A stretch of 50,791 bases of DNA from an uncultured Prevotella sp. (GTDB taxonomy: Bacteria; Bacteroidota; Bacteroidia; Bacteroidales; Bacteroidaceae), in the NCBI GenBank assembly GCA_944320305.1, contig CALUGW010000019.1, positions 1-50,791 of the forward strand. The letters run 5' to 3'. Below the pieces are notes generated by a model that was not told the DNA's origin, ran no database searches, and saw only the letters and a program-made list of their open reading frames with translations. The translations under genes were made by a program, and so were the position numbers. Below are positions 27,487-35,772 of the stretch, piece after piece; position 1 is the stretch's first letter, and each line of letters opens with the position of its first letter.

Positions 27487-28287
27487 ATGCAAATAAAAAT
27501 AAACAACAGCCGATGGTACAACAGCCTGTGGGCTGCTTTCTGCCTGTTCACCAAGTTTCCGCTTGAGAAAGTCTACCGTCCACCGATGGAAAGCTACCGC
27601 GCGGCAATGGAATTCTGGCCGCTGGCGGGATGGCTTACCGCCTCACTGACCGCAGCTGTCATCATGTTCAGCCATGGGATGATACCATATCCTGTCACAC
27701 TTCTGCTTGCCCTGTCCGTCAATTTCCTGCTCACCGGCACAGACGACGCACGGGCGCTGGCGCATATCGCAGCCAGACTTTGTCCGCAAAAAAGAGGCCG
27801 CGCTTTTGCAACCAACAGCGGCAAACCGCACAAACCGTGGGCGGTTGGCCTGGCGGCAGCGGCAACCTATACCATGGCACTGCTCGTTTCGCTTTATCTG
27901 CTGCCGCCTGTAATGGCGTCTATGGCACTTGTCGCCGCAGGCCCGTTTTCCAAAATGGTGGCCGCGCAGCTCATAATGATGATGCCGCCTGAGCAAACTC
28001 CCGGCAGTCAAAACGGAGAGACGACATTCAGACAGCCAACAACAAGAGCTGCCATAATTCTGGCAATACAGGGCCTGTTGCCCATGGCGGCCTTTGTCAA
28101 GCTCACGTGGGGCACGATTAACTGGCAGTATATCATTTTTGTGCCATGCGTGGTGATGTATTTTCTCTATCTGCTCGTATGGCACAGGCTGCGCGGCTAC
28201 AGTCTCAGCAGCTGCCGGGCGGTGGCCGCCATTGTCGAACTGAGCGTGTATGCTACCATTGCCTGTTCCACGAACACATTATTATAA
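27487..28287 (+). CDS. CobS-like membrane protein lacking the expected catalytic motif
   Basis: The 266-residue protein has six to seven hydrophobic segments and resembles CobS (adenosylcobinamide-GDP ribazoletransferase, last step of cobalamin assembly). The CobS-like landmarks are FCLFTKFPL near 17, EFWPLAGWLT near 42, NFLLTG near 79, and AGPFSKMVAAQLI near 155. Active CobS has a DGLAD..DG motif just after LLTG and a KDS..GTYG motif later. Here those places read TDDARALAHIAARL and NSGKPHKPWAVGL, so the metal- and phosphate-binding aspartates appear to be gone. No other cobalamin gene is nearby. It may be a repurposed or inactive paralogue; alignment is from memory. Confidence 0.65.
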   Translation: MQIKINNSRWYNSLWAAFCLFTKFPLEKVYRPPMESYRAAMEFWPLAGWLTASLTAAVIMFSHGMIPYPVTLLLALSVNFLLTGTDDARALAHIAARLCPQKRGRAFATNSGKPHKPWAVGLAAAATYTMALLVSLYLLPPVMASMALVAAGPFSKMVAAQLIMMMPPEQTPGSQNGETTFRQPTTRAAIILAIQGLLPMAAFVKLTWGTINWQYIIFVPCVVMYFLYLLVWHRLRGYSLSSCRAVAAIVELSVYATIACSTNTLL

Positions 28288-28324
28288 TATTGCTTTCAGA
28301 AACAAACCATTTTTTTGGAAAAAT

Positions 28325-28366
28325 AAAAGGCGTGCTCCCACATACATATTGAGGAACACGCCTTTT
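28325..28366. terminator. Bidirectional terminator between the CobS-like and SDR genes
   Basis: AAAAGGCGTG (28325-28334) pairs with CACGCCTTTT (28357-28366); T or A runs flank both sides. It serves two converging genes. Confidence 0.8.
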
Positions 28367-28412
28367 GTTTCCTTGCCAATTATTTCAGGCCTGTACGGAA
28401 GTCTGCCCTGCC

Positions 28413-29225
28413 TTACATTGCAAAAGCGTTGAAGCCGCCGTCAACCACCGCCACTGTTCCGGTGACAAATTTCGACGCGTCACTCATCAGATAGTGTATT
28501 GTGCCACAAAGCTCTTCGGGGTCTCCCATTCGCCCGAACGGTGTCTGGCGGATTACGTCCTGACCGCGCTGAGTGTAGCTTCCGTCAGGATTTGTGAGCA
28601 AAGAGCGGTTCTGCTCAGTGATGAAGAAGCCCGGCGCAATGGCATTCACACGTATTCCCTCGCCGAATTTCTTGGCGCATTCTGTCGCCATGAACGCGGT
28701 GAAATTGCTTATCCCGGCCTTTGCAGCCGCATAGCCGCACACACGTGTCATGGGCCTGAAGGCCGCCATCGACGAGAAGTTTATTATTGAGCCTTTGCCC
28801 TGGCTGACCATCGGCTTCAGGAACACCTGCGTCGGTATGACCGTTCCCGTGAGGTTTAGCTCAAGCACCGTCTGAAACTGCTTTGCGTCAAGATCAAAAA
28901 AGTTCTGGTCCGGACCGATTGTGGCACCGGCCATATTGCCTCCGGCCGCGTTGAGCAGAGTGTCAATCCTGCCGTACTTGTCCAGAATGGCGTCGCAGTT
29001 GCCTTGCACGACGGCCTGATCCATGACGTCCGTCTTCATAAACTCACACTCGCCGCCTGCGTTGCGTATGTCGTTTACAATCTCATTTCCAACATTCTCT
29101 TTCCGGCCGAGAATCACAACCTTGGCTCCGTTGAGAGCAAGATATTTTGCGATGGCGCGGCCCAGGACACCCGTTCCGCCGGTAATGGCGGTAACGTTGC
29201 CTTTGATGTCAAATAAACTTTTCAT
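28413..29225 (-). CDS. SDR-family D-mannonate oxidoreductase (probable UxuB substitute)
   Basis: The 270-residue short-chain dehydrogenase has the cofactor motif TGGTGVLG (about 16-23), LNAAGGN and the catalytic Ser-Tyr-Lys set (NFSSMAAF..., YAAAKAG). Segments such as IAPGFFITEQNRSLL and the C-terminal VVDGGFNAFAM are typical of the SDR enzymes found beside uxuA in Bacteroidetes. These reduce D-fructuronate to D-mannonate in glucuronate breakdown. It follows uxuA by 28 bp on the same strand and is probably cotranscribed. The function rests mainly on this pairing. Confidence 0.88.
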   Translation of the reverse strand: MKSLFDIKGNVTAITGGTGVLGRAIAKYLALNGAKVVILGRKENVGNEIVNDIRNAGGECEFMKTDVMDQAVVQGNCDAILDKYGRIDTLLNAAGGNMAGATIGPDQNFFDLDAKQFQTVLELNLTGTVIPTQVFLKPMVSQGKGSIINFSSMAAFRPMTRVCGYAAAKAGISNFTAFMATECAKKFGEGIRVNAIAPGFFITEQNRSLLTNPDGSYTQRGQDVIRQTPFGRMGDPEELCGTIHYLMSDASKFVTGTVAVVDGGFNAFAM

Positions 29226-29253
29226 TTGTATGGTGTTTCAGGAATATCATTTT

Positions 29254-30453
29254 TCATTCAAAGAATCCCGGCTGCTTGTACTCTATGCCCAGCTCCCTGT
29301 CAACAGTGGCAAGAATTCCCTGCACCTGCCCCATTGCGAACATACGGCCGAGGAAGCTGTAACCGGCATTGTAGCCCCTGTTCTCGTCGCCCAGCATGGT
29401 CATGCCGTGGTCAACGCGCATTGGCAGCGAGGGGTTGGTCTTCTCGAAGATACGCGCCAGCTCGATTACATCCGCCCTGCCGCCGAGGTGCGAAGCCTCG
29501 GTAAAGTCGCCGTTGGGGAACACATGGCATGAGCGCAAATGCACGAACCAAGTGCGCGAAGCATACTTGCGCGCCAGCTCCACCACATTGTTGTGCGCGC
29601 CGGCAGACAGTGAGCCGGCACAGAAAGTCAGTCCGTTGTGCGGATTGTCCACGGCGTTGAGGAACCAGCGTATGTCATCGTCGCAAGTAACAATGCGCGG
29701 CAGACCGAGAATAGGGAATGGCGGGTCGTCGGGATGGACGCACATTCGCATGTCATACTCGTCGCACGTAGGCATTATCGCGTCGAGGAAGTAGCGCATA
29801 TTCTCGCGCAGCTGGTCTTTGGTGATGCCCTTGTAGAGGTCGAGCAGCTGGCGGAACAGCTCCACCGGGTGCTCGTCGTCCTCCTTTATATTGCCGCTGA
29901 CGAAGCCCTGCGTCTTCACGATGATGTTCTCCACAAGCTTGTGGTCGTCAGCGGGAGTCATGGTTTTCTTCAGCTTCTCAACCTCGTCGAGCACATCTTG
30001 CGACCAGTCTTTATCCGCGCCATCGCGCTTCAGGATGCAGATGTCGAAATAAGCGAACTGCGCGTGCGAGAAATAAAGGTTGGTAGTGCCGTTGGGGTTG
30101 GGATGCTCAAGATCCGTGCGCGCCCAGTCGAGCACCGGCATGAAGTTGTAGCACACGGTGTGGATGCCCTCAAGCGCAAGGTTCTTCAGGCTCTCCTTGT
30201 AATTCTCGATGAGCCGGTCGCGGTCTTTGCCGCCATACTTGATGCTCTCGCTCACGGGCAGACTCTCCACCACAGACCACCTGAGACCCTCAGCCTCGAT
30301 GAATCTTCTAAGGTCACTGATTTTCTCACGTGTCCACACTTCGCCGTTAGGAACATCGTGCAGAGCGGTCACGATGCCCTCTACGCCGATTTCTTTCAGC
30401 ATGGCAAGCGTTATCTTGTCGTTTTTGCCAAACCACCTCCAGGTTCTTTCCAT
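29254..30453 (-). CDS. uxuA: Mannonate dehydratase
   Basis: The 399-residue enzyme dehydrates D-mannonate to 2-keto-3-deoxygluconate. Recognisable family blocks are MERTWRWFGKNDKITLAMLKEIGVEGIVTALHD at the start, FMPVLDWARTDL, MRMCVHPDDPP, GLTFCAGSLSAGAHN, and the C-terminal RVDHGMTMLGDENRGYNAGYSFLGR. The metal ligands (His, Cys, His, Asp) of the TIM barrel lie in these blocks. It is the first gene of the uxuA-SDR operon, with a -7 element at 30492-30499 and a LacI-type palindrome at 30543-30556. Confidence 0.96.
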   Translation of the reverse strand: MERTWRWFGKNDKITLAMLKEIGVEGIVTALHDVPNGEVWTREKISDLRRFIEAEGLRWSVVESLPVSESIKYGGKDRDRLIENYKESLKNLALEGIHTVCYNFMPVLDWARTDLEHPNPNGTTNLYFSHAQFAYFDICILKRDGADKDWSQDVLDEVEKLKKTMTPADDHKLVENIIVKTQGFVSGNIKEDDEHPVELFRQLLDLYKGITKDQLRENMRYFLDAIMPTCDEYDMRMCVHPDDPPFPILGLPRIVTCDDDIRWFLNAVDNPHNGLTFCAGSLSAGAHNNVVELARKYASRTWFVHLRSCHVFPNGDFTEASHLGGRADVIELARIFEKTNPSLPMRVDHGMTMLGDENRGYNAGYSFLGRMFAMGQVQGILATVDRELGIEYKQPGFFE

Positions 30454-30491
30454 ATCTGATTGTATTTTTCTGTGTTATTGCTTTCAGCGTA

Positions 30492-30499
30492 CAAAGATA
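30492..30499 (-). promoter_or_regulatory. -7 promoter element for uxuA
   Basis: The minus strand reads TATCTTTG, matching TAnnTTTG, 39 bp upstream of the uxuA ATG. Confidence 0.65.
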
Positions 30500-30542
30500 G
30501 CGATTTTGGCCTTACGCCGCGTGTCCGGCAGAGTTTTTTTAG

Positions 30543-30556
30543 TGTAAACGTTTGCA
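30543..30556. promoter_or_regulatory. LacI-family operator-like palindrome upstream of uxuA
   Basis: TGTAAACGTTTGCA is a near-perfect 14-bp palindrome with the central CG typical of LacI-family operators. It lies about 45 bp upstream of the uxuA -7 element, so an activating or upstream repressing role for a hexuronate regulator is plausible. No regulator gene is encoded nearby. Confidence 0.5.
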
Positions 30557-30771
30557 ATCGCGCGCCACCCGAACCTTGCCGTTCGTCCGCACTCTCCTTT
30601 TTACCCCGCCCCATTGGCGATAAAGACAATTTAAGACAAAACGGTTTAGTTTTTTTCAGCCTTCAAATGTTAAGCGCAAACTGCCGTTAAGTCGAATATT
30701 TGAACTGTTAAAATGGGACAAAAGAGTAAGACAAAATGGCAGATTCTAATTTTTTGACTCTATATTTGCAC

Positions 30772-30779
30772 TTGCTGAA
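30772..30779 (+). promoter_or_regulatory. -7 promoter element for degP
   Basis: TATATTTG matches TAnnTTTG, 35 bp before the ATG at 30815. Confidence 0.6.
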
Positions 30780-30814
30780 AGCAAAAGTTTTAATGAATAT
30801 AAAATCAGTAGAGA

Positions 30815-32266
30815 ATGAAAAAGTTGCTTAATTTCCTGTTGCCGGCAGTATGCCTGGTGGCAGTGGCTTTCTCGGTGGCCGCCTTCAACAAGGCCGGCGC
30901 AGCCACCCCGGCCGGACAGCCGGTCGACCTGACTTATGCCGCAGAAAAGGCTCTTCCGTCAGTGGTGCATATCAAGTATGTGCAGAACAGCAAGGTGAAG
31001 ACCGTAGACGTGCAGAGCGATCCGTTCAGCGATTTCTTCTTCGACCCGTTCGGCGGATTCTTCGGACGCGGCAACGGCGGCACGCAGAAGCGCCAGATAC
31101 AGACTCCGCGCAAGACCGCCACCGGCTCGGGAGTCATCATCTCGACCGACGGCTACATTGTGACAAACAACCATGTGGTTGACGGGGCCGACGAGCTAAC
31201 GGTGACGCTGAACGACAACAAGGAGTACTCCGCGCGCATAATAGGCGCCGACAAGACCACAGACCTGGCGCTGATAAAAATCGACGGCAAGAATCTGCCT
31301 GCCATCACCATTGCCAACAGCGATGACATCAAGATTGGCGAATGGGTGCTGGCCGTGGGCAACCCGCTCGGACTCAACAACACGGTGACCGCCGGCATCG
31401 TGAGCGCCAAGGCCCGCTCGCTGGGCGCCAACAGCGTTGAGTCGTTCATACAGACCGACGCGGCCATCAACGCCGGCAACTCCGGCGGCGCGCTGGTAAA
31501 CACCCGCGGCGAGCTGGTGGGCATCAACGCCATGCTCTACTCGCAGACAGGCTCCTACAGCGGCTACGGCTTTGCCATACCGACCACTATTATGAACAAG
31601 GTGGTGGAAGACCTGAAGAAGTACGGCACCGTGCAGCGCGCCTGGATCGGCGTGCAGGGAGGCAACGTGAAAGACTACGTTGACAGCCAGAAAGACCAGG
31701 GCAAGGAAGTGGACCTGGGCACAATGGAAGGAGTCTATGTGTCGAAAGTTCTTGAGGACGGCGCCGCTGCCGACGCTGGCATCGCCGACGGCGACGTGAT
31801 AACAGCCGTAAACGGCGAAAAGGTCACCAAGATGGCAGAGCTGCAGGAGATAATCGCCAGGAAACGCCCGGGCGACAAGATTTCGATCACCTATCTGCAC
31901 AACAAGAAAGAGGTGACAAAGACCGTCACGCTGAAGAACGAGCAGGGCACGGTGAGCGTTGTGAAGCACGCCGACATTGACGTGCTCGGCGCCAACTTCC
32001 GCCCCGTGACAGACTCGCAGAAGAAGCAGCTCGACATCAGCTACGGTCTCGAGGTGCTGAAGGTGAACGACGGCAAGTTCAAATCGGCCGGTGTCAACCG
32101 CGGATTCATCATCCAGAAAGTGAACGACCAGACAATATCCAGCATTGAGGATCTGCAGAAAGTCGTCAAGGACGCTTCAACAAGCAAGGAACCGGTGCTC
32201 TACATTCAGGGCATCTACCCCACCGGCAAGAAGGCCTACTTCGCAGTTCCGCTGCAAGACAACTGA
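30815..32266 (+). CDS. degP: Periplasmic Deg/HtrA serine protease-chaperone
   Basis: The 483-residue protein has a signal anchor or signal peptide (to about residue 30). The trypsin-like triad is His120 (TNNHVV), Asp150 (TTDLALIKI) and Ser223 (GNSGGAL). A Phe/Gly-rich loop at about 71-88 resembles the LA loop of DegP. Two PDZ domains follow: one at about 290-385 with VYVSKVLEDGAAADAGIADGD, and a second, more divergent, at about 395-480. It degrades or refolds damaged envelope proteins. It has its own promoter and a strong terminator. Confidence 0.95.
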   Translation: MKKLLNFLLPAVCLVAVAFSVAAFNKAGAATPAGQPVDLTYAAEKALPSVVHIKYVQNSKVKTVDVQSDPFSDFFFDPFGGFFGRGNGGTQKRQIQTPRKTATGSGVIISTDGYIVTNNHVVDGADELTVTLNDNKEYSARIIGADKTTDLALIKIDGKNLPAITIANSDDIKIGEWVLAVGNPLGLNNTVTAGIVSAKARSLGANSVESFIQTDAAINAGNSGGALVNTRGELVGINAMLYSQTGSYSGYGFAIPTTIMNKVVEDLKKYGTVQRAWIGVQGGNVKDYVDSQKDQGKEVDLGTMEGVYVSKVLEDGAAADAGIADGDVITAVNGEKVTKMAELQEIIARKRPGDKISITYLHNKKEVTKTVTLKNEQGTVSVVKHADIDVLGANFRPVTDSQKKQLDISYGLEVLKVNDGKFKSAGVNRGFIIQKVNDQTISSIEDLQKVVKDASTSKEPVLYIQGIYPTGKKAYFAVPLQDN

Positions 32267-32305
32267 CAAAACGGCACAAGCGCAAGTGCCAACAGCAATT
32301 TGTTC

Positions 32306-32342
32306 AAAGCCGCCACGGGAACAGCACCCGCGGCGGCTTTTT
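32306..32342 (+). terminator. Intrinsic terminator after degP
   Basis: AAAGCCGCC.CGGG pairs with CCCG.GGCGGCTTTTT, a classical stem with a T-tract. Confidence 0.85.
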
Positions 32343-32440
32343 GCATAAATATGCAGCAAACGCGACAGATTCCGGGGCGGGCGCCCGCAGCATAGTTTGC
32401 CGTTTGCGGCATCTGTTCCGATGGCACAGGCCAGGCGGTT

Positions 32441-32550
32441 TTCCAATATAGGCCATTTCGCATTGCAAAATACCCCATATTACAAGCCAAAATGGCCTGT
32501 TTTGCAGACCAAAACGACCCGCTTTGTAACACACTGACCATCAGTGTATT
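32441..32550 (+). repeat. 22-bp repeat array, copy 4 (array only)
   Basis: Five 22-bp units start at 32441, 32463, 32485, 32507 and 32529, with a possible sixth at 32419. The first contains CAATATAGGCCATTTCGCA. The last contains the perfect 17-base hairpin ACACTGA-CCA-TCAGTGT (32531-32547). The GTTGCACAC boxes and the tail are not recognisable. The array lies between the degP terminator and the ffh promoter. The stretch 32551-32790 shows nothing else. Confidence 0.7.
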
Positions 32551-32818
32551 ACGCAGAGGCGTTCAAAGTGGCAGAAACAGCGGCGAAAAGCGTCATGCGG
32601 AAGCGCCGAAGCGACAGCTCGTCCGGAATATTTATGCAGGGCGGATGTATTTTTATGCACCATCCCGCATCGTCCACTGCTCCTATAAACCGCCGCACAA
32701 GCGGAAGAGAACAAAAAATCTTGCACACGCCATCCGATTGTGCGCAATTTTCAAAGCCCGCCGTTTTAAAATACTTTAAAACATCTTTTGCCACCTTGTT
32801 TTTCTTAATAATATGGTG

Positions 32819-32826
32819 TATCTTTG
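32819..32826 (+). promoter_or_regulatory. -7 promoter element for ffh
   Basis: TATCTTTG matches TAnnTTTG, with TTG at 32797 as a possible -33 element. This predicts a leader of about 170 bp before the ATG at 33003. Confidence 0.6.
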
Positions 32827-33002
32827 CATAAAATAGGCACTTGCACAAAAAGTCCGGGCGACTTGGCACCTACGCCCATTCGCCCCGTCTTTCCGAAGAC
32901 AAAGAGCAGACAGGCCTGCGGCCAAGGCTGCCAGGCGTGAATAAGCGCACAAAGCCAATAAAGAAAAAAGTAAAGAAATACCCATTATTGCATATTATAA
33001 AT

Positions 33003-34352
33003 ATGTTTGAGAATTTAAGCGACAGACTTGAACGCTCTTTCAAAATACTGAAAGGCGAAGGGAAAATCACAGAGATAAACGTTGCGGAAACGCTGAAAGA
33101 CGTGCGCCGGGCACTGCTCGACGCCGATGTGAACTATAAGGTTGCCAAGACGTTTACAGACACCGTGAAGCAGAAGGCGCTGGGAATGAACGTGCTGACA
33201 GCTGTGAAGCCCGGGCAGCTCATGGTGAAGATTGTGCACGACGAGCTGGCACAACTCATGGGAGGCGCAGCCGCAGAGCTGCACCTGGAGGGCCGCCCTG
33301 CCATAATCCTCATGTCAGGACTTCAAGGCTCAGGAAAAACGACATTCAGCGGCAAGCTGGCCAACATGCTGAAAACCAAGAACCGCAAGAACCCGCTGCT
33401 CGTGGCCTGCGACGTCTACCGCCCGGCCGCCATCGAGCAGCTGGGAGTGGTGGGGCAAAGCGTAGGCGTTCCGGTCTATTCAGAGCCTGGCAACAAGAAC
33501 GTCGTCGAGATTGCCGGCAACGCCATCCGCGAGGCCAAGGCCAAGGGAAACGATGTGGTCATTATCGACACGGCGGGCCGTCTGGCTGTCGATGAGGAGA
33601 TGATGGACGAGATCGCCGCGCTCAAAGAGGCGGTGAATCCGGACGAGACCCTCTTCGTCGTAGACTCCATGACCGGACAGGACGCCGTGAACACGGCAAA
33701 GGAGTTCAACGACCGGCTCGACTTCGACGGCGTGGTGCTCACGAAGCTCGACGGCGACACACGCGGCGGCGCGGCCCTGTCAATACGCACCGTGGTGACA
33801 AAGCCCATAAAATTCATCGGCACCGGCGAGAAGATGGAGGCCATCGACGTGTTCCACCCCGACCGCATGGCCGACCGTATACTCGGCATGGGCGACATCG
33901 TGAGCCTCGTGGAGCGCGCCCAGGAGCAGTTTGACGAGAAGCAGGCCAAGGAGCTTGAGAAGAAGATACGCAAGAACCAGTTCGACTTCAACGACTTCAT
34001 GGGCCAGATACAGCAGATAAAGAAGATGGGCAACCTGAAAGACCTGGCCGCCATGATTCCCGGCGTGGGCAAGGCCATCAAGGACGTTGACATCGACGAC
34101 AACGTGTTCAAGAGCATCGAGGCCATAATTAACAGCATGACACCGGCCGAGAGGTCAAACCCCGCAATAATCAACCAGAGCCGCCGGATGCGCATTGCCA
34201 AAGGCTCGGGAACAAACATCCAGGAGGTGAACCGCCTGATGAAGCAATTTGACCAGATGCGCAAGATGATGAAAATGGTCACCAGCACATCAAACAGCAA
34301 GATGATGCAGATGGCCAACGCCATGCGCCAGATGAAGGGACGCCCGCACTGA
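33003..34352 (+). CDS. ffh: Signal recognition particle protein Ffh
   Basis: The 449-residue GTPase binds SRP RNA and directs membrane-protein synthesis to FtsY/SecYEG. The N domain is followed by the G domain: GLQGSGKTT (about 106-114), DVYRPAA, DTAGRL and TKLDGDTRGG. The Met-rich M domain starts near 300 (KKMGNLKDLAAMIPGVGKA) and ends MMQMANAMRQMKGRPH. I start at the ATG at 33003, where the standard MFENLSDRLE N-terminus begins. The 54 extra in-frame codons upstream (32841) are atypical and lie in the leader. Confidence 0.97.
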   Translation: MFENLSDRLERSFKILKGEGKITEINVAETLKDVRRALLDADVNYKVAKTFTDTVKQKALGMNVLTAVKPGQLMVKIVHDELAQLMGGAAAELHLEGRPAIILMSGLQGSGKTTFSGKLANMLKTKNRKNPLLVACDVYRPAAIEQLGVVGQSVGVPVYSEPGNKNVVEIAGNAIREAKAKGNDVVIIDTAGRLAVDEEMMDEIAALKEAVNPDETLFVVDSMTGQDAVNTAKEFNDRLDFDGVVLTKLDGDTRGGAALSIRTVVTKPIKFIGTGEKMEAIDVFHPDRMADRILGMGDIVSLVERAQEQFDEKQAKELEKKIRKNQFDFNDFMGQIQQIKKMGNLKDLAAMIPGVGKAIKDVDIDDNVFKSIEAIINSMTPAERSNPAIINQSRRMRIAKGSGTNIQEVNRLMKQFDQMRKMMKMVTSTSNSKMMQMANAMRQMKGRPH

Positions 34353-34424
34353 CAAGCCCGCAAGCAGGGCGTGGCAACAGCAACAATGTGTAAACAAAGC
34401 AACAGAAAGAAAGGAACAACCGAT

Positions 34425-35303
34425 ATGCAACTTATAGACGGAAAGGCCACTGCGGCCAAAATAAAGGAAGAAATAGCCGAAGAGGTGGGCCGCATTGTGG
34501 CCGCCGGAGGCAAGCGGCCGCATCTGGCGGCAGTGCTCGTGGGCCACGACGGTGGCTCGGAGACATACGTCAAGAACAAAGTGATAGCCTGCGAGACCTG
34601 CGGCTTCAAGTCGTCGCTGATCCGCTTTGAGGACACCGTGACGGAAGAAGAGCTGCTCGGCTGCGTGGACAAGCTCAACAACGACCCCGACATAGACGGA
34701 TTCATTGTGCAGCTGCCGCTGCCGGCGCACATTGACGAGCAGAAAGTGATAGAGGCCATAGACTACCGCAAGGACGTGGACGGCTTCCACCCCATCAACG
34801 TGGGGCGCATGGCCATCGGCCTGCCCTGCTTCATCTCGGCCACACCGCTGGGCATCCTCACGCTGCTGCGCCGCTACGGCATACAGACAAGCGGCAAGAA
34901 GTGTGTCATTCTGGGCCGCAGCAACATTGTGGGCAAGCCCATGGCGCAGCTGATGATGCAGAAGAGCTATGGCGACTCGACCGTAACGGTGTGCCACAGC
35001 CATTCGGCCACTCTTAAAGACGAGTGCCGCCAGGCCGACATAATCATAGCCGCCATAGGCCGCCCCGACTTCGTGACAGCCGACATGGTCAAGGAAGGAG
35101 CTGTGGTGATTGACGTCGGCACGACAAGAGTGCCCGACGCGACACGCAAGAGCGGATTCCGCCTCAACGGAGACGTGAAGTTCGACGAGGTGGCGCCCAA
35201 GTGCTCGTTCATCACCCCGGTGCCGGGCGGGGTCGGCCCAATGACCATCTGCTCGCTGATGAACAACACCCTGGCAGCCGGAAAGCACGAATATTACAAA
35301 TAA
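34425..35303 (+). CDS. folD: Bifunctional methylenetetrahydrofolate dehydrogenase/cyclohydrolase
   Basis: The product of about 292 residues interconverts 5,10-methylene-, methenyl- and 10-formyl-tetrahydrofolate. Family motifs are [14 protein letters not shown] with the catalytic Lys (about 50-55), [34 protein letters not shown] and [11 protein letters not shown]. The ATG at 34425 begins the usual [11 protein letters not shown]-terminus; 18 upstream codons in frame are not conserved-looking. A small TPR gene follows by 14 bp. Confidence 0.96.
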   Translation: MQLIDGKATAAKIKEEIAEEVGRIVAAGGKRPHLAAVLVGHDGGSETYVKNKVIACETCGFKSSLIRFEDTVTEEELLGCVDKLNNDPDIDGFIVQLPLPAHIDEQKVIEAIDYRKDVDGFHPINVGRMAIGLPCFISATPLGILTLLRRYGIQTSGKKCVILGRSNIVGKPMAQLMMQKSYGDSTVTVCHSHSATLKDECRQADIIIAAIGRPDFVTADMVKEGAVVIDVGTTRVPDATRKSGFRLNGDVKFDEVAPKCSFITPVPGGVGPMTICSLMNNTLAAGKHEYYK

Positions 35304-35317
35304 GCGGCTGCGCGGCA

Positions 35318-35497
35318 ATGACGGCTGAGGAATATTATGAGCAGGGCAACAGCTACCGCAAGGAGGGCAACTGGCAGATGGCCATCAACTGCTACATCGA
35401 GGCCATAGAGCTGGACCCTGACAGTCCTGCGGTGGAGGCCAAGGCAATGCTTGACGACATACTGAACTTTTACAACAAGGACGCATACAATCCATAG
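35318..35497 (+). CDS. Small TPR-motif protein
   Basis: The 59-residue peptide is essentially one TPR motif: YYEQGNSYRKEGNWQMAINC, then YIEAIELDPDSPAVEAKAML. It has the usual small/large residue pattern and a short C-terminal helix. The ATG at 35318 follows folD by 14 bp; the upstream frame overlaps folD and is not used. It precedes the oxidoreductase genes by 39 bp, so it may be part of the same transcript. The role is unknown, perhaps assembly or protein contact. Confidence 0.8.
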   Translation: MTAEEYYEQGNSYRKEGNWQMAINCYIEAIELDPDSPAVEAKAMLDDILNFYNKDAYNP

Positions 35498-35536
35498 ACT
35501 GCGGACTTGACAGAAATAAAGAAAGGAGAATACTTT

Positions 35537-35767
35537 ATGAGCAAAATCAGAGGTAGCATTATTGTCGATACGGACAGATGCAAGGGCTGCTCGCTATGTG
35601 TCGAGGCCTGCCCGCAGGATGTTATCGCACTGGGGAAAAAGGTAAACGTGCACGGCTACCCCTATGTCAACGTGGCCAACGGCGACGCCTGTGTGGGATG
35701 CGCATCGTGCGCCATCGTCTGCCCGGACGGCTGTATCACAGTTTATAGAAAAAAAACGGAGGAGTGA
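35537..35767 (+). CDS. 2-oxoacid:ferredoxin oxidoreductase, ferredoxin-like delta subunit
   Basis: The 76-residue protein carries two [4Fe-4S] motifs, CKGCSLCVEACP (about 14-25) and CVGCASCAIVCP (about 52-63), the standard delta (PorD/KorD/VorC) subunit that passes electrons to ferredoxin. An AAAGGAG sequence 8-9 bp before the ATG at 35537 supports this start over the TTG at 35507. It is the first gene of a four-subunit complex followed by alpha, beta and gamma, with the stop 5 bp before the alpha start. Confidence 0.93.
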   Translation: MSKIRGSIIVDTDRCKGCSLCVEACPQDVIALGKKVNVHGYPYVNVANGDACVGCASCAIVCPDGCITVYRKKTEE

Positions 35768-35772
35768 AGACC

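Larger units (their letters stand above)
30454..30814. other. Divergent regulatory region between uxuA and degP
   Basis: The 361-bp gap holds the uxuA promoter (30492-30499), the LacI-like palindrome (30543-30556) and the degP promoter (30772-30779). The remaining sequence is AT-rich with no further structure that I can see. Confidence 0.55.

Noticed and set aside
32841-33002. An N-terminal extension of Ffh
   Set aside because: The extra 54 codons begin only about 15 bp after a -7 element, lack conservation-like features, and precede the standard MFENLSDRLE start.
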